DNA of 53,014 bases from a bacterium Ga0077546 (GCA_001464165.1 LNEX01000578.1:1-53014); one strand, 5' to 3'; positions 35,503-44,470 are shown, numbered from the stretch's first letter. Translations and numbers: made by a program. Notes: generated from the letters alone by a model not told the origin.

Positions 35503-36126
35503 ATGTACAACAATAATAACAACAACAGCAATAACAACAACAAGCAAAATCAAGCATTCCAATCGATGAGCGAAATCAATGCCTATAAAGGCGAAAAATT
35601 GAATGCACTGAACATCAAAATCACTCGCTATCTGATGTATCAGATTCGTGAGGAAGGTCGCAGACAAACAAGACTACATGGTATTCCCTTCATCATTACA
35701 GCCCACGAACTCCTTGGCAAAAGCGCCTTCTCACGCATCTTCGGCGACGAACGCATGCCTTCCCTTAAACAAACAATCGAAATTGCTGACAAACTAAACA
35801 TGTTTGTGGAAATTCGCGCTCGCCATTCAGGAAACAAACGTATAACCCATAGACTGCTTGCCGAGGGAAAGCTTAGCCGCAAAGCACTTATGACGCTTGT
35901 AGAAAAGCTGGCACTATCTAGCCAACAACGCCATTGCGACGTCAGTGTTAGAAAGTATCGCGCGGAGAAACTGAACTTACTGCGTCACAATAGTTCCAAA
36001 ATTTGCTGGTTAACCCTAATTGGATACTTTGCCGCCTGCGGATACGATCTCGATGTCTGGCTAACGCCCAAAGACCTGCGCTCAGATTCGGACAAATTAA
36101 TCGCTCGCCTCGACTATCCAATTTAA
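35503..36126 (+). CDS. Asn-rich N-terminus protein with helix-turn-helix-like repeats
   Basis: A 207-aa protein. After ATG 35503 (SD GGAG) comes a poly-Asn segment (MYNNNNNNSNNNNKQNQ) encoded by AAC/AAT repeats. Residues about 60-105 (TAHELLGKSAFSRIFGDERM, then PSLKQTIEIADKLNM) have the pattern of an Xre-type helix-turn-helix, and residues about 165-195 (WLTLIGYFAACGYDLDVWLT) look like a second, weaker copy. This suggests a DNA-binding regulator, but no family is certain. AT-rich and isolated in an accessory island. Confidence 0.6.
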   Translation: MYNNNNNNSNNNNKQNQAFQSMSEINAYKGEKLNALNIKITRYLMYQIREEGRRQTRLHGIPFIITAHELLGKSAFSRIFGDERMPSLKQTIEIADKLNMFVEIRARHSGNKRITHRLLAEGKLSRKALMTLVEKLALSSQQRHCDVSVRKYRAEKLNLLRHNSSKICWLTLIGYFAACGYDLDVWLTPKDLRSDSDKLIARLDYPI

Positions 36127-36170
36127 TTGCACAAGCGCAATCTAGTTCTCCTTCAGACATAGCAGCCCAT

Positions 36171-36216
36171 ATAACACAGGCGGAGACTAGAACCTCCGCC
36201 TCCCTGTTATTTTCTC
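36171..36216 (+). terminator. Terminator of the Asn-rich gene
   Basis: AGGCGGAG (36178-36185) pairs with CTCCGCCT (36194-36201), with outer ATAACA/TGTTAT, then TTTCTCTC. Confidence 0.8.
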
Positions 36217-36304
36217 TCGTCACTTGTATTCAAAAGCGCGGGACTGCCATCTACTTAGCCTAGATTTGCGCTGCATCCAATCTCAATAACAAACACGCCT
36301 CTTA

Positions 36305-37262
36305 TCAGTGCAAGGGTGCGTACAACATCTTATTTTCCTTATCAACCGTTCTCTCTTCTTCAAGAAAAACAGAAACCTTTGGGAAAATTCGCTTCACTTC
36401 CGCAAGATTCTCCTGCATAGCGGCTGGCAGGTAAAGGCTCTTGAACTCTATCCCTTTAAGCTTCCTTACCCCGGCGATACTTACAGAAGTTCCACGCAAA
36501 TCAAGCCTCTTCAATTTCTTCAACGGTTGAATATAGACCAAACAACTATCAGCAAATCTGATATTGCCGCGCACCGACAAGTCTTCCAACCGACTACAAT
36601 TGCTCAAATGCCTAGCTCCAGCTGCATCTAAATGTGTCCAGTCAAGATTGAGTAACTGCAATTTGGGAAATTGACCAAGGTATCTCAGATTCTCTGGCTT
36701 GAGCTGACAGTATGCCGTCCATAAACCACGTAAGGCTGGCAGCGTAGAAAGCTCTTTAAAACAACGACCATCAATTGAAGACAAAAAACAACTAATTACC
36801 ACAAGTGAAGGCACAGCTTTTAACTTGGCTACACCAGCGTCTGTGGCCTCTGAGCGATCAAGATTAATCTCGGTCAAGCCCTGAAAATGAACAACATGAG
36901 CCAGAGCAGCATCGCACATATCATCTTCGCGATCAGCAAGAGAAATCATGCCGAGCTTCAGTCCGTCAATTCCCACAGGCGAAATCTGGTCAAGATAAGC
37001 TGGATTTTCAAAAACTCTACGATTAGCCTCAAAAATCACCCTTTGCCCAGCGGGCACACTGATTGTCACATCCCCTTCCCAAATTGATCACCCCTAAGGC
37101 AACTGATTTGGGAAAATGCAGTGTTCTCTTGCTAGCCGGCCTAGTCTTCACAGCTTCAGTTTTGCCGCAAACAGCACGATAGGGCCAACTAAGAATAACC
37201 AGGAGCAAAAGACAATACGAAAAGTGGTGGCAAGCCCGCCGATCTTGACTGAGCACAGGCAT
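36305..37262 (-). pseudogene. Secreted leucine-rich-repeat protein, frameshifted near the N-terminus
   Basis: The gene probably starts at ATG 37262 (SD GGAG at 8 nt) with a signal peptide (YCLLLLVILSWPYRAVCG). Near the GGGG run at 37071-37078 the reading frame must shift by +1 to continue as DVTISVPAGQRVIFEANRRV. From there 254 residues to 36305 contain about five leucine-rich repeats of the RNI/GALA type (LTEINLDRSEATDAGVAKLK, LQLLNLDWTHLDAAGARHL). A GTG at 37069 could start the second part alone, without signal peptide. LRR proteins usually bind other proteins. AT-rich codons. Confidence 0.7.
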
Positions 37263-37289
37263 CAAGGACTCCAATGAGAAACAGGGCTT

Positions 37290-37321
37290 AATACTAGCAA
37301 GAATCAATACTAGCAAGAATC
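37290..37321. repeat. Perfect 16-bp tandem duplication
   Basis: AATACTAGCAAGAATC occurs twice without gap (37290-37305 and 37306-37321), followed by a further AAT. It lies 28 bp upstream of the LRR gene start, within its likely leader. Confidence 0.9.
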
Positions 37322-37394
37322 AATCTGTTGCACACTCAAGGTCTGGCAAAGTTTCTCAAACCATCGACTTGCTACACGGGGTAGTAATTAAAGT

Positions 37395-37435
37395 AAAAAA
37401 GGGGAACCCTAGAGCAAAAGCCCTAATGGTCCCCC
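37395..37435 (-). terminator. Terminator of the aconitase gene
   Basis: On the minus strand an 8-bp outer stem (GGGGGACC/GGTTCCCC, one G-U) and an inner TAGGGC/GCTCTA stem with loop TTTT are followed by TTTTTT. Confidence 0.9.
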
Positions 37436-37513
37436 TTCGAGAAAGTGGCAATGATACTTTGCCAATTGCCCTATCGGCTATTTAGTGATTTATTCTCAGC
37501 CCCCAAGCGGCTC

Positions 37514-40030
37514 TTACTTCCAACCAAGACCTGACAGGATGCGGACAATCCAAATCTTCAGCCGGCCAAAGAAACCAGGGTTGCCAGCGGCAGCGCCAGC
37601 GGCAGCACCAGCGGCGGCGTCAGAGGTTGAATCGCTAGGGGCGGCAGCAGCGCTAGGCTCTACTGTTGTTGCACTAGCATTGCCTGGTTCAGCAGCGCCC
37701 GTGACTTTAGTTGAGCAGCAAGATGGTGTTGCTTCTTGCTCATGCTTGACCCGCACGAAATTGAGGAAAGAGCCCTGAACAAACCACTTGATCTGATCAA
37801 GACCCATGCCATGGCTCAACTCCACGGCTTCACTCGTGCCATCAGCATGAATGATGGTGGCAATGACGTTCTGCTCTGGGGCAAGCTTGTTCAGCCCGGT
37901 CAGACTGAGGCGGTCACCAGCTTGAATCTTGTCGTAGTCGGCAGGCTCCACAAAAGTGAGAGCGAGCATGCCTTGCTTCCACAGGTTGCTTCTGTGAATG
38001 CGGGCAAAGCTGCGAGCAATGACAGCACGTCCACCAAGATAACGAGGGCTCATAGCGGCGTGCTCGCGGCTGCTACCCTCACCATAGTTGCTATCGCCAA
38101 TCACCACCCAGCCCAAACCGAGAGCCTTGTAGTCGCGAGCGACCTGGCTCAAAGACTTGCTCTCGCCAGTAATCAAATTAACACCAGTGCCGATTGCACC
38201 AGTGAAACTGTTGCTGACACGGCTGAACATGTTGTCCGAAATGTTGTCGAGGTGCCCGCGGAAGCGCAGCCACTCAACACCAGCCGGAGAAATGTGATCA
38301 GTGGTGCACTTGCCCTTGGCTTTGAGCAACACCGGCAAGCTGGTCAGGTCATTGCCGTCCCAGACAGGGAATGGTGCCAGCAACTGCAAACGATGGCTCT
38401 TAGGCGAAACCTGCACCGCCAGCTGCGCACCACTAGCAACTGGGGCCGCGACAATGGCTTCCGCATCGCCGACAAAACCATTGGGGGGCAGAGCATCAGC
38501 CGTCGGCGGCATCAGCCGGAACTCGCTACCGTCAGCGGCCTTGAGCGTGTCTTTGAGCGGGTTGAAAGCCAGGGTGCCAGCCAGAGCAAAGGCCGTGACA
38601 ATTTCAGGACTGGCAATGAAAGCATGGGTAGCCGGATTGTTGTCGTTGCGCCCCTTAAACGGCCGATTGAACGAATTGATGATCGAGTTCGGCTCGCCAT
38701 CTTTAACGTCAGAACGCTGCCACTGACCAATGCAAGGTCCGCAGGCATTGGCCAAAACTTGGGCGCCGATGGCTTCGAAGTCTTGCAGCTGGCCATCGCG
38801 CTCAATGGTGTTGAAAATTTGCGTCGAGCCGGGGGTAACCAGAAAACCGCAGGCCACCTTGATGCCAGCTTGCGCTGCTTGTCTAGCAATGTGCGCCGCC
38901 CGACCCATGTCTTCGTAGCTCGAGTTGGTGCAACTGCCAATCAGAGCGTAGCTCAAATTGAGAGGATAGCCCTTTTCTTTGGCCTCCGCAGCAAACTCTG
39001 ACAGCGGCCGGGCCAAGTCTGGAGTGAAGGGGCCGACAATGTGCGGCTCCAGCGTGCTCAGGTCGATTTCGATGACGCGGTCAAAGTACTTTTCAGGCTC
39101 GGCTTGCACTTCCGCATCTGCGTGCAGCAGATGCTCATACTTGCTGGCAGCAGCGGCCCAATCGGCACGGTCAGTGGCGGCCAGATAGTCACCAGCAGCG
39201 GTGCTGTAAGGAAAGACCGACGTGGTAGCACCAAGTTCAGCGCCCATGTTGGCGATGGTAGCTTGACCAGTAGCACCAAGGCTCGCAGTGTCGCCGAAAT
39301 ACTCGATGACGGCCGAAGTACCGCCGGCTGCGCCAAGAATACCAGCGATCTTGAGAATGATGTCTTTAGGGGCAGTCCAGCCATTGAGCTTGCCAGTCAG
39401 CTTGACGCCAATCTGCAGCGGCCAGGTCAAACCCCAGGGTTCGCCAGCCATGACTTCAACAGCATCGGCACCACCGACACCAATGGCCAGCATGCAGAGG
39501 CCGCCAGCATTGGGGGTGTGCGAATCAGTGCCGACCATCAAGGCACCGGGAAAAGCCAGGTTTTCCAGAATAACTTGGTGGATAATGCCCTTACCCGGCG
39601 CACCAAAAGCGATACCGTGGGCAGCAGCAGCAGTTTTGAGGAAGTCGTAGACTTCGTTGTTCTGACCATAGGCGTCAACCAGGTCGAGCTTTGCTCCCGA
39701 TTTGGCGCGAATCAAGTGGTCGCAGTGAATGCTGGTGGGTACGGCCACTTGGCCCAGTCCCGCCTGCATGTATTGCAGCATGGCCATTTGCGCTGTGGCA
39801 TCTTGCATGGCCACGCGGTCGGGCAAGAGGGCGACCTGAGTCTTGCCCCGCACAGGGAGCGGCCACGACCCCGACTGAGTCTTGTCGAGCTGGCCCTTGT
39901 CGAAAAGGTGCGCGACAAGAATCTTCTCGGTCAAGGTCAACGGCCGCTGAAAGCGCTTGCGTGCCTCAGCAATAGCGGCTTCCATGGCCTGGTAAAAGTT
40001 ATTGAGGGTGTTGCCTGTTTGTGATTTCAT
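37514..40030 (-). CDS. Aconitate hydratase with unusual C-terminal tail
   Basis: TCA-cycle enzyme interconverting citrate and isocitrate; mitochondrial-type aconitase. The [4Fe-4S] ligands are C367 (IGSCTNSS), C430 and C433 (ACGPCIGQW); TDSHTPNAGG and the swivel-domain text GDSNYGEGSSREHAA are also present. The catalytic body ends near residue 765. Then follow CCSTKV, an Ala/Gly/Ser/Thr-rich linker (about 775-815) and an amphipathic helix ending the protein (GFFGRLKIWIVRILSGLGWK). Such a tail is not part of known aconitases and could target the enzyme to the membrane (inference). SD GGGAG. Citrate synthase lies 136 bp upstream on the same strand. Confidence 0.95.
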   Translation of the reverse strand: MKSQTGNTLNNFYQAMEAAIAEARKRFQRPLTLTEKILVAHLFDKGQLDKTQSGSWPLPVRGKTQVALLPDRVAMQDATAQMAMLQYMQAGLGQVAVPTSIHCDHLIRAKSGAKLDLVDAYGQNNEVYDFLKTAAAAHGIAFGAPGKGIIHQVILENLAFPGALMVGTDSHTPNAGGLCMLAIGVGGADAVEVMAGEPWGLTWPLQIGVKLTGKLNGWTAPKDIILKIAGILGAAGGTSAVIEYFGDTASLGATGQATIANMGAELGATTSVFPYSTAAGDYLAATDRADWAAAASKYEHLLHADAEVQAEPEKYFDRVIEIDLSTLEPHIVGPFTPDLARPLSEFAAEAKEKGYPLNLSYALIGSCTNSSYEDMGRAAHIARQAAQAGIKVACGFLVTPGSTQIFNTIERDGQLQDFEAIGAQVLANACGPCIGQWQRSDVKDGEPNSIINSFNRPFKGRNDNNPATHAFIASPEIVTAFALAGTLAFNPLKDTLKAADGSEFRLMPPTADALPPNGFVGDAEAIVAAPVASGAQLAVQVSPKSHRLQLLAPFPVWDGNDLTSLPVLLKAKGKCTTDHISPAGVEWLRFRGHLDNISDNMFSRVSNSFTGAIGTGVNLITGESKSLSQVARDYKALGLGWVVIGDSNYGEGSSREHAAMSPRYLGGRAVIARSFARIHRSNLWKQGMLALTFVEPADYDKIQAGDRLSLTGLNKLAPEQNVIATIIHADGTSEAVELSHGMGLDQIKWFVQGSFLNFVRVKHEQEATPSCCSTKVTGAAEPGNASATTVEPSAAAAPSDSTSDAAAGAAAGAAAGNPGFFGRLKIWIVRILSGLGWK

Positions 40031-40055
40031 GCGATTCTCCCGCTTAAGCGATGAG

Positions 40056-40102
40056 AGAGATGACGCCCTAGATATTGAAAGGGTTCTTGGGGCGCCATCT
40101 CT
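40056..40102 (-). terminator. Hairpin between citrate synthase and aconitase genes
   Basis: A 13-bp stem with one mismatch (40056-40068 with 40090-40102). No T tract follows on the minus strand, so it may be an attenuator or processing site rather than a full terminator. Confidence 0.5.
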
Positions 40103-40166
40103 AAGTGATTGGGAAAGGACTTACAACAAAATTATTGGTAATTCCGCTTGCAAGTCCGGAATGCTA

Positions 40167-41300
40167 TTACTCAGCCGGCATCTCGCCAGTGTAGAGCGAG
40201 AGCGGGCGGAAGAGCTTGTTGTCAGCGATCTGCTCGGCGACGTGTTCGCCCCAGCCAATGATGCGGCTAGCACAGAAAGTGGAGCTGAAGAGTTCGCGCG
40301 GAATGCCCACGTGCTCAAGAACGACCGCCGTCCAGAACTCGACGTTGACACGCAGCGGACGAACAGCCTTGCCGTCCACAGCCGCACGCGCGTTTTGCTT
40401 CTCAGTCAGCACGGCAAGTGCGGCCTGCTCGGTAACTTTGGCCAGTTCAATGCGCGGGCCGTTCTGCCTCTCAGCGACACGCTTGAGGGTGAGAGCACGG
40501 GGGTCATCGGTGCGATAGATGCGATGGCCGAAGCCCATCAGGCGACTACCAGCAGCCAGCTGACCACGCACCCAGCCGTCAGCCTTGTCGTTACTGCCGA
40601 TGGCATCGAGCATGTCGAGCACCGGACCAGGGGCACCACCGTGCAGCGGGCCAGAAAGAGTGCCGATACCACTGGTGATGGCAGCACCGACATCGGCACC
40701 AGTCGAGGCCGTGACGCGCGAGGCGAAGGTGGAGGCATTGAGGCCGTGATCCATGGTGAGAATCAGGTAGGTCTCCACCGCCCGAACGTTCTCGACCGAT
40801 GGCTTGCTGCCAGTGACACCCCAGAGGTAACGCTCAGCGTAACCGACATTGCCGTTCTTGAGGCGAGGGCGACGACCAGTATGCAAGACTTCGACAATGC
40901 TCGGCGCCAGCGCACAGAGAGCGAGAATTTCTTCGACTGCTTCTTGCTTGGGGCGGTTGAGCCAAGGCTGATAGCCGCGCTTGTTGGCGATGGCCGAAAG
41001 AGCTGTGCGGAAGGCCGAAAGCGGCTCAATGCCACGCAGCTTCTTGATCAAGTTGACTTCATCGTTGGGCAGACGACCAAGAGTTTCAATCTTGTCTTTG
41101 AAGGCAGCCAGTTCGCTTGCATCGGGCATATGCCCTTCGTGCAAGAGAAACCAGACTTCTTCGATGGTGTTGTTCTCAGCCAATGCAACGGCATTGTGCC
41201 CAGCCAGAACAAGCTTGCCAGCAGCACCATCAACATGGCTCAGTCGAGTGCGGCAGGCGATGACCCCTTCGAGGCCAGCGGAAAATGTTTGAGTGTTCAT
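40167..41300 (-). CDS. gltA: Citrate synthase
   Basis: Condenses oxaloacetate and acetyl-CoA to citrate. A 377-aa short-type synthase. The catalytic histidines are H220 (GPLHGGAP) and H259 (GFGHRIYRTDDPRA). The catalytic base, usually Asp in NVDF, is Glu here (RVNVEFW, E321), a conservative change that may also occur in some actinobacterial-type synthases (from memory). ASRIIGWGEHVAEQ is the C-terminal signature. Weak AAGA SD before ATG. A 2-methylcitrate synthase activity cannot be excluded, but adjacency to aconitase supports the TCA role. Confidence 0.93.
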   Translation of the reverse strand: MNTQTFSAGLEGVIACRTRLSHVDGAAGKLVLAGHNAVALAENNTIEEVWFLLHEGHMPDASELAAFKDKIETLGRLPNDEVNLIKKLRGIEPLSAFRTALSAIANKRGYQPWLNRPKQEAVEEILALCALAPSIVEVLHTGRRPRLKNGNVGYAERYLWGVTGSKPSVENVRAVETYLILTMDHGLNASTFASRVTASTGADVGAAITSGIGTLSGPLHGGAPGPVLDMLDAIGSNDKADGWVRGQLAAGSRLMGFGHRIYRTDDPRALTLKRVAERQNGPRIELAKVTEQAALAVLTEKQNARAAVDGKAVRPLRVNVEFWTAVVLEHVGIPRELFSSTFCASRIIGWGEHVAEQIADNKLFRPLSLYTGEMPAE

Positions 41301-41708
41301 AGGTCTTTTCTTTTTGATTCAGCAACGCTCCAAGGAACTACAAATCGTTCTCAAGGGGCAGTGCGGCGGTGTTTTAGCAAGTTAGTCTGACCCAATCGCA
41401 GCAAAGACGCGCTAAAAGGGCTGGAGACTTGCTAGGTTGCAAGAAATTAGATGGAAGGAACTGAGATTGGAAGAATTACTTTGCTAGAAGAGAGTTTAGA
41501 AGAAAGGATACGTTCTTCTCACTAGCAGCTACGTTAGGCTCTATTCCAATCTTGGCTACCTCATTGCATTTTAGCTTTTGCTAAACTTGGCAACCACGAC
41601 CGCGCCTATTGGCTGAAACAAGACGCTTTCAACAAGTTGATTAATGCTCGCGTGAGTTCGCACCAATTGCGTGTTCAACCAGATAAGAGGCTGGAAAGGA
41701 GAATTTGC
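41301..41708. other. AT-rich intergenic region
   Basis: No supported gene; short frames lack an SD. It is the upstream region of citrate synthase and the left edge of the second AT-rich island. Confidence 0.5.
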
Positions 41709-41993
41709 CTACTTATCTGTCGGCATCCGATACCCAAAATCGCCATACACTGTGGTGGTCTTGCCAGCAAGAAACTCACGAATAGACTCGCGCCGAGTCA
41801 TTGAGGCAATTGATGGATATTTGCGCTCACCAGAGTGCATGGGAGTCACTCCAGGGAACCTTGTGATTATTGGTGGACAATTACTCTCCGAAACTGACAC
41901 TGCAACATGTGATGGACACCTACGCTCGGAAGCGAGCATGACGAAAAGCAAGCCGAAGAGTACACAACCAATAGAGTCTTTCAGCCTTATCAA
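41709..41993 (-). CDS. Possible small exported protein, 94 aa
   Basis: It would start at TTG 41993, with AAGG about 12 nt upstream. Residues 7-22 (SIGCVLFGLLFVMLAS) look like a signal peptide or anchor, followed by a polar, basic domain ending YGDFGYRMPTDK. The opposite-strand frame 41671-42027 has no SD and is less plausible. Low support because of the rare start codon. Confidence 0.35.
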   Translation of the reverse strand: MIRLKDSIGCVLFGLLFVMLASERRCPSHVAVSVSESNCPPIITRFPGVTPMHSGERKYPSIASMTRRESIREFLAGKTTTVYGDFGYRMPTDK

Positions 41994-42134
41994 TACGATT
42001 TTGCCTTCTGTGTGGAATCAGTCATAATCAGCGGGTGCCAGAAATTGCTGCCGCTGCAAGGTGCACACTCAAAGTTAATTCAATAGAGGACCGAAGTCAA
42101 GCAGCGCTCGACAACGACGAGAAACAAAATAACC

Positions 42135-42905
42135 ATGCAACCAGCAGAGCCAGAGCAGACCAAAGATCCGATTCTAGTACTGAATCTAAAAAGAGATTTG
42201 TCAGAGGCATTCAGAATAGTATTTCAGACGATGGCTGCCACACCATTTATTTCAGCACTGTTTGTACTGCTAACACTATTTGATGATCTACTGCCACCTT
42301 TAACCCTCGACACTCTCTGGGCTCTAATACTGCAACTAATAATCACGCGCAATATCATCAACAATACCTACAAAACAGTATTCCCCGAAACAAAAACAGC
42401 GAGCCAGTACTTCCAAACAAAATGCCTAGCTAGAATGTTCGGAATACAAATTGTTTGGGGCTTAGGCACGCTGCTATGCGGCTTGTTATTCATAGCACCA
42501 GGCATATTCTTTGCCTTAGCCTTATCCCTTTGCCTACAGTTCGTTGTTCTAGAAAATGAAAGCGGTTTTGCAGCTATAAAGAGCAGCTGGAATCTGACAA
42601 AGGGCAAGAAATGGCAAATAATCAAATATGTCGTACTCGGGCCGCTTGCTTTGATTGCAATAGCTCTTGCAGCAGCTTTAGGTATTGGGCTAAGTGTAGC
42701 AATACTTGCACCGAATCTAGATTCTACCAACACCGACAAAGTAACTGACATCATCGCTGTAGTAGCTACCCTCATAGTCGAAATAATAGTACTATCGGCT
42801 CAGCCACTTGCTGTAAGAATGTGGATAGACCTCATGCACAAATCCGGACGCACGACCGAAATCGAGAAGAAAATTACCCAGCAACTAGCGAGTAGCACAA
42901 AATGA
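42135..42905 (+). CDS. Multi-pass membrane protein, paralog 1 of 3
   Basis: A 256-aa protein with about five hydrophobic segments (LFVLLTLFDDLLPPLTLDTL, IQIVWGLGTLLCGLLFIAPG, FVVLENESGFAAIKSSWNLT). The core FIAPGIFFALALSL then VLE...A...S..L..G resembles the GPDPase-membrane-domain/DUF975-type proteins (for example YciC) of unknown function. The C-terminal RMWIDLMHKSGRTTEIEKKI recurs in the two paralogs that follow, so this is a tandem triplication. The next gene starts by ATGA overlap (42902-42905). Weak SD. AT-rich. Confidence 0.75.
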   Translation: MQPAEPEQTKDPILVLNLKRDLSEAFRIVFQTMAATPFISALFVLLTLFDDLLPPLTLDTLWALILQLIITRNIINNTYKTVFPETKTASQYFQTKCLARMFGIQIVWGLGTLLCGLLFIAPGIFFALALSLCLQFVVLENESGFAAIKSSWNLTKGKKWQIIKYVVLGPLALIAIALAAALGIGLSVAILAPNLDSTNTDKVTDIIAVVATLIVEIIVLSAQPLAVRMWIDLMHKSGRTTEIEKKITQQLASSTK

Positions 42906-43499
42906 AAGAATTGCCGGCGGTCAACTCGACAGGCCAAGATATCGAACTCAGGTTTTTCCAAGACTGGAAGAAGTCTTACGCCTTGATTTTTCAAGCCGCG
43001 AAAGAAGCACCGATAGCCGCTAGCAGTGTGATCTATGCTTGGCGGTAACTTTCTCTTCAATACAGGCACAATAGCCTGCGCTCTGCTTTTTATAGTGCCC
43101 GGCATTTGGTTTGCTATCGCTCATTCATTAGTGCAGCAACTTGTGGTGCTAGAAAATTGCAAAGTCGGCGAAGCGTTCAAACGCAGTCGCCAACTAATGA
43201 AGGGCAATATTCTCAAACTTCTCGGCTACGTTATTCTTTGGCCCATAGTTGGCACAATCCTTGCTTTTATAGGGACACTAGTAGTAGGGATGATTGTATC
43301 CATCGTCTCAGTACTGATTCACAATCCGTCGTTCCAAATATCGACCTTCACTCTCCAAATCTTTTTCACTTATTTCATCCTCGCCATTTGTCTCAGCTGC
43401 ACCACCCTAATGGTCAGAGCTTACGTACAATTTACGCATAAGAGCGGAAGCCTTACAGCTATAGAGAAACAGCTTACTCCTGAAATAGCAGGGCAGTGA
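42902..43499 (+). pseudogene. Multi-pass membrane protein, paralog 2, internally deleted and frameshifted
   Basis: It starts by ATGA overlap with paralog 1 and encodes LRFFQDWKKSYALIFQAAKE, then stops near 43048. The rest of the family domain (FLFNTGTIACALLFIVPGIW, LENCKVGEAFKRSRQLMKGN, VRAYVQFTHKSGSLTAIEKQ) resumes in the +1 frame from about 43030. Compared with paralog 3, about 55 residues (the second membrane region and YKTLFPET segment) are missing. As sequenced it would not give a full protein. Confidence 0.75.
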
Positions 43500-43582
43500 T
43501 ACCATTTACAAGGCATCCAAGGTCACTGTATTCAGGGTCGAAACTTTTATCTCAGCCAAAGGTAAGTAGGTAAGCACCATAT

Positions 43583-44362
43583 ATGAACCAATTACCATCA
43601 GGTATTTCTTCCAGCCCAGCTGCAGAGCTAGACTTCTGGCCTGACTGGACAAAATCATTCAACATTGTGATTGAAGCAGCAAAAGCAGCTCCGATTCCCT
43701 TCGCCTGCGTAGCCGCAGCGTTTCTTGGCCAAGCGATTTTGCCGTTTTTCGGTTTCGCCTGGGGCCTAATGCAATTTGCCGCCATGTTCTTTGTTCTAGC
43801 AAAACTTATTCAAACAACTTATAAAACCCTGTTTCCAGAAACATGCGCACATAACGAACTCTTTCCAGTCAAACCCGAACTAAAAATGCTAGGGGCAGCC
43901 ATGCTTGTGAACATAGGCACCACAATTGGTGTGTTCTTTTTCATAGTGCCAGGAATATGGTTCGCCGTAATTCATATGCTCACCCAAGAAATTATTGTGC
44001 TTGAAGGCTGCGGCGTCATGGAAGCAATGAGCAGAAGCCGACAACTAATGGCAGGAAATATCTGGCGTCTTGCTCCCTACTGTTTCTTCTGGCCACTAGC
44101 AATAGGAATTGGAGTTTCCATTGCCTTCGGCATCCTTGCTGTAATCTGCTACACCATGGCTGGTATGGTTTTCCACGGTGGTTCCGCTGGCAAAATGATG
44201 ACCCCAATTTTCGCAGCAGTTTTCACACTGATCTATTTCGCTTTCGGGCTAACAATTAAAACCCTAACAGTGCGAGCCTACGTGAACTTGATGCATACAA
44301 GCGGTAACCGCACAGCACTAGAGCAGCAACTGGGCAATAACATAGGTATGGGCCAGCTCTAA
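43583..44362 (+). CDS. Multi-pass membrane protein, paralog 3 of 3
   Basis: A 259-aa intact copy. N-terminal DFWPDWTKSFNIVIEAAKAA and AFLGQAILPFFGFAWGL lead to YKTLFPETCAHNELFPVKPE, then the core FFFIVPGIWFAVIHMLTQEI, LEGCGVMEAMSRSRQLMAGN, and the C-terminus VRAYVNLMHTSGNRTALEQQ. About five membrane segments. It is closer to paralog 2 than to paralog 1. Same unknown membrane family; no enzymatic motif seen. SD only moderate. Confidence 0.75.
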   Translation: MNQLPSGISSSPAAELDFWPDWTKSFNIVIEAAKAAPIPFACVAAAFLGQAILPFFGFAWGLMQFAAMFFVLAKLIQTTYKTLFPETCAHNELFPVKPELKMLGAAMLVNIGTTIGVFFFIVPGIWFAVIHMLTQEIIVLEGCGVMEAMSRSRQLMAGNIWRLAPYCFFWPLAIGIGVSIAFGILAVICYTMAGMVFHGGSAGKMMTPIFAAVFTLIYFAFGLTIKTLTVRAYVNLMHTSGNRTALEQQLGNNIGMGQL

Positions 44363-44432
44363 TTATGAGCAACAGCTAAGCACTTGACTGGGCACATTTG
44401 CTGCCAACCTTCCGTCTAGAAAAACATAACTG

Positions 44433-44470
44433 AATAAGGGTCGCCAAATCCCCCGGCGGCCCTTATTTAA
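44433..44470 (+). terminator. Terminator after the membrane paralogs
   Basis: A 13-bp stem with one T-G pair (44433-44445 with 44455-44467), loop AAATCCCCC, then TTTAAC. Confidence 0.75.

Noticed and set aside
37736..39001. 421-aa plus-strand open frame opposite aconitase
   Set aside because: Shadow of the aconitase gene, which has all [4Fe-4S] ligands.
40002..41390. 462-aa plus-strand open frame opposite citrate synthase
   Set aside because: Shadow of the citrate synthase gene; the minus strand has all catalytic motifs.
41671..42027. 118-aa plus-strand open frame in the AT-rich gap
   Set aside because: No SD and no family-like text; the minus-strand frame with a signal-like segment is more plausible.
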